Of a stretch of DNA of 64,000 bases, positions 54,914 to 61,063 are shown one piece after another (position 1 is the first letter of the stretch; every line of letters begins with the position of its first letter). The DNA comes from Bacteroidota bacterium. GTDB lineage: Bacteria > Bacteroidota > Bacteroidia > Bacteroidales > JAGNHN01. Made by a program: the position numbers and the translations under genes. The stretch covers positions 1 to 64,000 of the forward strand of contig JAKLHK010000018.1 in the NCBI GenBank assembly GCA_022710185.1, read 5' to 3'. Under the pieces are notes generated by a model. The model was given only the letters and a program-made list of their open reading frames with translations. It had not been told where the DNA came from and searched no databases.

Positions 54914-55914
54914 AACTGTTGAAATTCGAAAGTGGGGTAACCTTTTTCCCCCTGTTGATTATAAAAACCGATGAAACGGAGCTTGAAAAAATAACCTTCT
55001 GTCGTTCGGACGAGATAATTGATCCCTGGGAGCACTGTATAGCTGGTGGCATTGAAGTCATACCATTTCCAGTCGTAACCGATGCGGTCGGCCGCTGTGG
55101 AATACTCCAGTCCCTGGGCAAAATCGAAGTCAATGGCGGCAAATTCCTGTGTGGTGTCTACGGCGACTTTGACGCCGTCCCTGTAATTTGTAAGCACCCC
55201 GGTAACGATATAGGGATAGGGATCCCCTTCGTTGGTATACAACAGGGTGGTATACTGAGTGAACCAGAGGTCCCAGGTGCCCGGAACCGGCCAGGCTCCG
55301 CTCACAGCCTGGTGGTTGATCAGGGAAAAGAAGGCCATGGGCAGGTCCTGGACTTTGTTCACCTTAGCCTGACGTTCGTCGGTACCGTCGAGGCGGGCAT
55401 AGGTGATGGTATAGGCTGTGCCGTCATAGCCGGTGACCTTCAGCTTGCGCAGCCCCAGGGGGGTGCCGGTGCTGGTGAAACCCAGATCGATCACATACAC
55501 TTCCTGCTTGCTCATGGTATCGGTGCCAACTAAATCAAACCATGTACCGAAGCCGGTAGAATCGGGGTCGCCGTCAGATTTGTCGAATCGCCAGGTCAGG
55601 CCCACTGTATCCTTAACCATTGACATATCGGTAGTACCTGTTGCGGCGACCTTCATGAAGCGACTGGTATTGAGCCATATCCGCCATTCCCCGGGGCCAC
55701 TGCCAAAGGCCAGGTCCCAGTCCATCTTGCCTTTCTCAAGCACAGGGGAAGCGGTGCCCAGATCATAGAATACCATCTTGTCGTAAAGCTGTCCCATGGC
55801 TGCCACGTCAGTCTGTACGTTGCCCGGATCATGGGGAAGCACTCGATCATCCTCCTTAAAGCAGGACGAGAGCAAGGCGAGCAGGGGTATGAAGAGGCTT
55901 ATCCTGGGGATCAT
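54910..55914 (-). CDS. HmuY-family lipoprotein
   Basis: 334 residues with lipoprotein signal MIPRISLFIPLLALLSSC. HmuY-type beta-sandwich blocks: MDWDLAFGSG near 65-74, TWDLWFTQYTTLLY near 215-228, ADRIGYDWKWYDF near 275-287, and YFFKLRFIGFYN near 311-322. HmuY proteins bind haem at the cell surface and pass it to a TonB receptor; the ligand here is inferred from that family. It overlaps the TonB gene by 4 bp and the M28 gene by 4 bp. Confidence 0.8.
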   Translation of the reverse strand: MIPRISLFIPLLALLSSCFKEDDRVLPHDPGNVQTDVAAMGQLYDKMVFYDLGTASPVLEKGKMDWDLAFGSGPGEWRIWLNTSRFMKVAATGTTDMSMVKDTVGLTWRFDKSDGDPDSTGFGTWFDLVGTDTMSKQEVYVIDLGFTSTGTPLGLRKLKVTGYDGTAYTITYARLDGTDERQAKVNKVQDLPMAFFSLINHQAVSGAWPVPGTWDLWFTQYTTLLYTNEGDPYPYIVTGVLTNYRDGVKVAVDTTQEFAAIDFDFAQGLEYSTAADRIGYDWKWYDFNATSYTVLPGINYLVRTTEGYFFKLRFIGFYNQQGEKGYPTFEFQQL

Positions 55915-58136
55915 TCCTGTCTGACGTGGTTCAAAGCGTAACTGAGTCTGATGAAATAGGTCCTCCCATAGCCTGCCAGCATGCTTCCTGTGCTGCCATG
56001 GACACCAGAGGTACTGCCGCCGATGGCGATATCGGTATTGTTGAAGAGGTTCTTGGCCCCGGCCGAAACGCTGAGCTGACGGTTGAACAGGCTGCGGGAC
56101 AAACTGAGGTCCAGGGTATGGTAATCCGAGATGAACCCTTCTTCCAGTTCACCCTCCGAACCAAGGTAGAACTGGGGGAGTCGGCCGGTGTATTTGTAGA
56201 AGGCTGCAGCCTCCCAGTCCCCTCCTCCCGGCCTGAGCGAAACGCTGAAGGTGACATCACTGGAGTACCGGTAGTCCCGGTTCCCGCTTTCGTTGCCCTC
56301 CAGGATGCTGGTCCTGCCGGTATGGCTGTACCCAGGACGCAGCGTCAGCCAGGGATACCAGGCCAGGGTGCCCTTCAACTCGGCACCGCGGGTATGGTAA
56401 TCATCGACATTAATATAGGTATACAAGGTCCCTGACTCCTGGGCAAGGGTGATAATGTCTTTGATGTCGTTCTGGAACAGGTGAAGCTCGGTCGACCAGT
56501 TCAACCGTCCTTTTCGGCCGGTAAGGCTGGCAGAAAGGCCGGTATTCCAGGAATATTCTGCTTCAAGCTCCGGATTGCCCCGGATGTTGTGGTTGATGTC
56601 GACGAAAAAGAGATAGAGTTCCTTGAGGGAAGGTGCCCTGAACCCCCGGCTGAAGGATCCCCTGAGGGTCAGCCGCTCCTGAGCGGCCCATTTGAGGTGG
56701 GCCGACCATACCAATGGTGGGTTATAACGGATATTATAGCTGTATCTGAGCCCGGGTTGAAATTCGAGCCGGGCCAGGGGTTTTAGCTGGAAGCTTGCAA
56801 ACAGGGCATAATCCCCAATATCCTGACGCTTGTCAGTGATCCTCACCCCCTCCCCGAACTCGTGGTTGATGTCAGTCCCGGCCTGGAATGATACCGGCGC
56901 TCCGTCTCCGGCACGGGTAATGAACGCCCGCAGCATGACCGAGGAGAAGACCGAGGTATCCTGATCCTCACGGTTGGCGCTTCGCACCTCGGTAAGGGTA
57001 GTGAGGTCATTGAACACCGTTTCCTTCTCCCGTCGGAACGACGACCAGGCCCCGGTAGCTTCGAGGCGGGTGCCCTTGCCCAGTTCCCTGCTCCCTTCCA
57101 TCCGCGCCGTCCAGCGCCGGGTGTGGAAGCGATTGTCGAAAGCCGTCTCGAAATAAGGCGGCAGCAAGGCGCCGCGGTTGAGCAGCAGCTCATGGAAATA
57201 GCGCAGGGAGGTACGCAGGTGGGTGCCCTCCTTTCGCCAGGTGTGCCAGACTTCCGTGTCGTACTGCCGTTTGGGCTTCCAAAGCTGGAACCGACTGTCG
57301 CCCGAGGGATCCCAGCCGGAAAAGAAGTTGCGGTTGGCGCTCACCGACCAGGAATGGCCCTTATAGCGGGAGGAGGCGTAGGCCCCGAAATTATAGGTGC
57401 CTACCGATTCGACATAGGCATCGGCCCCGGCACGGTACTGACCCGGGAAATTATCGCGGGTAATGATATTGACCACCCCAGCAAGGGCGTTGGAGCCATA
57501 CACTACCGACATGGGGCCTTCGATCACCTCCACATGGTCGACATTGTTGAGATTGAGCTGGCCCAGGTCGATGCCGCCGTTCATGCGCCCGATGACGGGC
57601 ACCCCGTCGATGAGGAATTTGATGTGCTCCCCGCTGAGTCCGCGCAAGCTGAGGTTGGAGCCCAGGGCCCCATCCTGGTTGATGCGCATGCTCAGCTCGT
57701 CCGAAAGCAGGTCCCTCAGATCGGGACTGCCCTTGCTGCTGATCTTGGCCGCCCCGATCACCCTTACCGGGTAGATCGACTGGTCGGCACGGCGGGGGCT
57801 GTACTGGGCCGTCACCACCAGGGCATCCATCTCGAGCACGGCCGGACGAATCCGTATCTCACCACCCCTGCCGGGCTGTACGGTATCCTGATAGGGCTCA
57901 AAACCCATACAGCTCACCCTCAGGCGGGCCGGGCTACGAAGGATATTGGTCACCTTTCCATCGATGCCGCTGGCCACCTGGTGCACCTCCGATCCGTCAA
58001 GGCTTTCGAAACGCACATGGGCATAGGGAACCACCATTCCGCTCACCGCGTCACGGACGGTAAAAACGGCATCCTGCGCCAGGCCGTTCAGGCCGCACAG
58101 GATGCCGAGCAACGATATGAAAAGGATTTTCTTCAA
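55911..58136 (-). CDS. TonB-dependent receptor (haem-type operon)
   Basis: 741 residues beginning with a TTG codon at 58134-58136, the only start that keeps the signal peptide KKILFISLLGILCGLNGLAQ intact. Domains: carboxypeptidase-regulatory-like (about 22-105), plug (about 120-230; PVRVIGAAKISSKGS, GSNLSLRGLSGEHIKFLIDG, VVYGSNALAGVVNIIT), and a 22-strand barrel ending YFIRLSYAL. It is the likely importer for the ligand bound by the two neighbouring HmuY-like proteins. Two bases separate it from the upstream gene stop, and its end overlaps the HmuY start. Confidence 0.9.
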   Translation of the reverse strand: MKKILFISLLGILCGLNGLAQDAVFTVRDAVSGMVVPYAHVRFESLDGSEVHQVASGIDGKVTNILRSPARLRVSCMGFEPYQDTVQPGRGGEIRIRPAVLEMDALVVTAQYSPRRADQSIYPVRVIGAAKISSKGSPDLRDLLSDELSMRINQDGALGSNLSLRGLSGEHIKFLIDGVPVIGRMNGGIDLGQLNLNNVDHVEVIEGPMSVVYGSNALAGVVNIITRDNFPGQYRAGADAYVESVGTYNFGAYASSRYKGHSWSVSANRNFFSGWDPSGDSRFQLWKPKRQYDTEVWHTWRKEGTHLRTSLRYFHELLLNRGALLPPYFETAFDNRFHTRRWTARMEGSRELGKGTRLEATGAWSSFRREKETVFNDLTTLTEVRSANREDQDTSVFSSVMLRAFITRAGDGAPVSFQAGTDINHEFGEGVRITDKRQDIGDYALFASFQLKPLARLEFQPGLRYSYNIRYNPPLVWSAHLKWAAQERLTLRGSFSRGFRAPSLKELYLFFVDINHNIRGNPELEAEYSWNTGLSASLTGRKGRLNWSTELHLFQNDIKDIITLAQESGTLYTYINVDDYHTRGAELKGTLAWYPWLTLRPGYSHTGRTSILEGNESGNRDYRYSSDVTFSVSLRPGGGDWEAAAFYKYTGRLPQFYLGSEGELEEGFISDYHTLDLSLSRSLFNRQLSVSAGAKNLFNNTDIAIGGSTSGVHGSTGSMLAGYGRTYFIRLSYALNHVRQE

Positions 58137-58138
58137 GA

Positions 58139-59404
58139 TCAGCGGACGATGATTTTGGTAGTAACTACCCGGGTGCCCAGGTCGAGGTTAAGGAAGTAAA
58201 TCCCTTGCACCAAGCCATCGAGGGATAGCGGGGTCTCTTCCGCCTCCGCTGCACCTTGTATGGTATGCTGCCTTACAACCTTGCCCTGCAGATCGACAAG
58301 CCGCAGGTTCGCGGCCTGCCCAGGCTGGAGATTGGTGACCACCATCGTGCTGCCGGAAGCCGGGTTAGGGTAGGTAAATATCCCCTGCTCCTGAGCCAGT
58401 AGGTCATCCAGGCCGGCGGTGGACATCTTGAACTTGCGCAGGGTGATCTGACCGGTCATGGACCCGGCAAAGGTTTCAAAGTACAGCTTCCATACATCCT
58501 CGGGACCGGTCTTGATGAAGAACACCACTGAATCGTCTACCGTATAGGAGAAGGTACCCAGATCGAAATATTTCCAGTCGTAGCCAACCACCGAGCGGCT
58601 GGAGTCGTAGGCCTGGGCCTTGAAATCGTTATACAGCAGCTGGCTCACGCCGTGTACTTCCGCGATGCCCAGGTCGTAGTTGCTGAGGGCGCCGGTAACG
58701 ACCACAGGAGCCCCTGTGGGGTGCATGGCCATGTACTTGGTGAAGAGCAGGTGCCAGTCAGCAGCGGCCGGCTCCCGGTCGATCACCAACCCGGTGCTCA
58801 GCGAGTAGTAAATGAAGTTCTTGCTGGTATAAGGGGTACAGTCGATGGTCACCGTCTGGTCGTTGGTGCCGTCCAGCAGGGCGGTACGGAAGATCCACAC
58901 CGGCTTGCCGGCATTATAGGTCTTGCGCTTGATCCAGATCTTGTATACACTGCCGTCATCTCTTTTCAGGAGATAGATGGAATCGCCAACCACTTCGTGG
59001 GTAAAATTGTTGTATACTCCCCAGCCGTAATCGGGATGGCCAAGATCGTTGCGTGTAAACGCGCCCATTTCCCAATCCTCGGGATCGTTGTAGAGGGGAC
59101 CCCAGGCCGACATGCCCACGGTATCCACCATGGCCCATCCGGAGGTGTCCCCCCCGCCCCAGGTGTACAGTTCCCCCGCGGTTCCGTCGTTGATCAGGAT
59201 AGAGGCGCTGAACACCTTGGTCGAAAAGCCCAGGTCCCACAAGGCCCTTGCGGCGGTGGATTCCACCCCCGTCTCAAGATTATAATAAATGTCGTTCGCA
59301 TAACCGGACCCCATGGTCACGGTATCCTCCTCGGCCTTCAGGACCGGAGCAAAGGCCGTCAGGGCGAAGCATGCAGCAATCAGTTGGATGGTAAAGTTCT
59401 TCAT
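58139..59404 (-). CDS. HmuY-like protein with T9SS sorting domain
   Basis: 421 residues from ATG 59404 (the frame extends upstream without a signal sequence and is not used). Signal peptide MKNFTIQLIAACFALTAFAP, then a HmuY-like sandwich (ARALWDLGFSTKVFSASILI near 36-55, HLLFTKYMAMH near 208, VVGYDWKYFDL near 260), and a type A T9SS C-terminal domain in the last ~75 residues (FTYPNPASGSTMVV, LDGLVQGIYFLNLD). It is the paralogue of the lipoprotein HmuY downstream but is exported across the outer membrane by the T9SS, a haemophore-like arrangement. Operon with the TonB gene. Confidence 0.85.
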   Translation of the reverse strand: MKNFTIQLIAACFALTAFAPVLKAEEDTVTMGSGYANDIYYNLETGVESTAARALWDLGFSTKVFSASILINDGTAGELYTWGGGDTSGWAMVDTVGMSAWGPLYNDPEDWEMGAFTRNDLGHPDYGWGVYNNFTHEVVGDSIYLLKRDDGSVYKIWIKRKTYNAGKPVWIFRTALLDGTNDQTVTIDCTPYTSKNFIYYSLSTGLVIDREPAAADWHLLFTKYMAMHPTGAPVVVTGALSNYDLGIAEVHGVSQLLYNDFKAQAYDSSRSVVGYDWKYFDLGTFSYTVDDSVVFFIKTGPEDVWKLYFETFAGSMTGQITLRKFKMSTAGLDDLLAQEQGIFTYPNPASGSTMVVTNLQPGQAANLRLVDLQGKVVRQHTIQGAAEAEETPLSLDGLVQGIYFLNLDLGTRVVTTKIIVR

Positions 59405-59522
59405 GGTATTGTGTTTTGAAAAAGTGCTCTGGATGTGATGAATGATGGGGTGAGTAGTGCTCACCAATACCTTCGCCTCACCGCAAAAGGGTGCAGTGGG
59501 GGCATGATGGCCTTGCAGGGAT

Positions 59523-59870
59523 TCAGGAAGCGGGGGGGCCGCGGTAGGAAAGGCCGGAGAGCAGGGGATGTCCCGTGGTACCTGAGCCCGCGATGGGCGG
59601 ATGGGCGCAGGTACTGCAAAGACAGGGAGCCCAGGGCTGACCCGGGGCGGGTACAGCCAATTGGGCATGGTCGGTGAAAAGACTGTGACGGGCTGCGGCG
59701 TTCTGCTGCTCATCCTTCTTCAGGGTAACCGAGGAAGAAGCATGAAAGATCAGCACCTTGCCGAAGACATGGTGCTGGTGAAAATTCACCAGGGTGCCGA
59801 TGACGATCCATACGAAGACGCCGGCCATCAGGCTGGCGATGTTCTTGCGTATGTTCCTGTGTCGGCTCAT
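59523..59870 (-). CDS. Small membrane protein with HQHH motif, possible haem/metal-related leader gene
   Basis: 115 residues. A hydrophobic segment (SLMAGVFVWIVIGTLV near 13-28) is followed at once by NFHQHHVFGK, then a variable region with a CLCSTC triplet near 90-95. The His and Cys motifs at a membrane edge suggest a metal or haem ligand, but the family is not recognised. It lies 118 bp upstream of the T9SS HmuY-like gene and is co-oriented; a -7 box (59900-59907, TATATTTG on the minus strand) is about 30 bp before its start. Confidence 0.5.
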   Translation of the reverse strand: MSRHRNIRKNIASLMAGVFVWIVIGTLVNFHQHHVFGKVLIFHASSSVTLKKDEQQNAAARHSLFTDHAQLAVPAPGQPWAPCLCSTCAHPPIAGSGTTGHPLLSGLSYRGPPAS

Positions 59871-59922
59871 GCCTGGCTGATATTCATTATTAATCGATAC
59901 AAATATATGTCATAATTGCAAT

Positions 59923-60459
59923 CTAAACCCCTTCCTTTAAATTCCGCCGGAAGACTACGTTCATTCCTTCAGCAATGCCGTGATTATCGCAGAAACCCGC
60001 GTTAACTTCCAGCACATAGGTGGAAGGGGCCCTGGAAGGGATGGAGGACTCGGAATAGGGGGTGGTGTATTTATGGATGGTGTTGATGACCCCATCCTGG
60101 CCGATAAAAAGGATATCCAGGGAGAGAATGGTGTTCTTCATCCAGAAGGAGCGGTACTCCTCCCTTCCGAAGATGAAGAGCATGCCGGCGGACTCCGGGA
60201 GATAAGGCCGGTGCATCAGTCCGCGCTCCCTGTCGTACTCTGTATCGGCAATCTCGATCACGATGGTCTTCACGATAACACCGGTGCTGTCAACAAGGTC
60301 GAGCTCCCCCTCCTGGGTGAAATTCGATGGTCCTTCGGCCGGAGCGACCTGCTTGTCGGAAGGGGTCGTGGGCTTCCCTTCTCCGCAGGCCTGGGCGGCC
60401 AGGATAAGGACCACGCACAGGGCAGGGAGAAGGAGTAAAAGGCGGAATCTACGGGCCAT
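59923..60459 (-). CDS. DUF192 lipoprotein
   Basis: 178 residues from ATG 60459, giving a lipoprotein signal MARRFRLLLLLPALCVVLIL with lipobox AAQAC; the GTG at 60480 is less likely because TAGTTTTG (60480-60487) reads as a -7 box there. The DUF192 fold is seen from about 50: IEIADTEYDRERGLMHRPYL, MLFIFGREEYRSFWMKNTIL, LDILFIGQDGVI. DUF192 proteins have no settled function, and in other bacteria they sit in the periplasm. It ends 52 bp upstream of the small membrane gene, in the same direction. Confidence 0.8.
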   Translation of the reverse strand: MARRFRLLLLLPALCVVLILAAQACGEGKPTTPSDKQVAPAEGPSNFTQEGELDLVDSTGVIVKTIVIEIADTEYDRERGLMHRPYLPESAGMLFIFGREEYRSFWMKNTILSLDILFIGQDGVINTIHKYTTPYSESSIPSRAPSTYVLEVNAGFCDNHGIAEGMNVVFRRNLKEGV

Positions 60460-60561
60460 AACCTGCGTTAATGAATTCACAAAACTACATATAATACCCG
60501 GTGGGCAGTAGGGGTCAGCTATTTATACTGGGTATAAATTTTAGGTGAAGGGGGGCTAAAC

Positions 60562-60592
60562 TTGAATATTGCCTGAAATCAGCCTAAGTTTG
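60562..60592 (+). promoter_or_regulatory. Bacteroidota promoter of the ferredoxin gene
   Basis: TTG (60562-60564), a 20-bp spacer, and TAAGTTTG (60585-60592), matching TTG-N20-TAnnTTTG. Predicted start of transcription near 60599, 46 nt before the ATG. Confidence 0.65.
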
Positions 60593-60644
60593 CCCCGGGT
60601 TGCGAACCCATTGACAGCGAATTATTCACCAACACACCAAAGAG

Positions 60645-60812
60645 ATGGCTTACATAATCACGGATGATTGCACTGCCTGCGGCACCTGCATAGATGAGTG
60701 CCCGGTTGATGCCATTAGCGAAGGTGACATCTACAAGATCGATCCGGACCTTTGCACTGATTGTGGTTCCTGCGCTGATGTCTGCCCGGTAGAGGCGATC
60801 CACCCGGAATAA
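60645..60812 (+). CDS. fdx: 2[4Fe-4S] ferredoxin
   Basis: 55 residues, MAYIITDDCTACGTCIDECP then a second half with CTDCGSCADVCP. Both CxxCxxCxxxCP motifs are complete, so two [4Fe-4S] clusters are expected. A low-potential electron carrier of the cytoplasm, used by anaerobic 2-oxoacid oxidoreductases and hydrogenases. It is monocistronic, with promoter at 60562-60592 and a strong terminator at 60832-60866. Its short length makes it easy to miss; the longer antisense frame over the same DNA is not coding. Confidence 0.95.
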   Translation: MAYIITDDCTACGTCIDECPVDAISEGDIYKIDPDLCTDCGSCADVCPVEAIHPE

Positions 60813-60831
60813 CAACGAGCATACCTGATGC

Positions 60832-60866
60832 AACCGGCCCCCTTCACCGCGGGCCGGTTTTTTTTT
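60832..60866 (+). terminator. Rho-independent terminator of the ferredoxin gene
   Basis: AACCGGCCC (60832-60840), a 10-nt loop, GGGCCGGTT (60851-60859) and a run of T through 60866. Strong stem and T-tract 20 bp after the stop codon. Confidence 0.9.
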
Positions 60867-61063
60867 GCAAACAGCTGTTGCGGCCCTGGCATGCCGGCCC
60901 CACATCCAGGATCAGAGGGCTCATCCTTCTGAAAATATTTTATTTAAGAAACAACACGTAATTAAGCCAAAAAATAGTTGCCTGAGCAGCAAGCCAGCGC
61001 TATGCTTGCGGGGATATTCCCTAACTTGAACTGATTTTTCGCCTCCCTTCAACGCAAGCCGCC

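Noticed and set aside
60579..60905. 108-codon minus-strand frame
   Set aside because: Overlaps the ferredoxin gene, whose eight cluster cysteines, promoter and terminator are clear.
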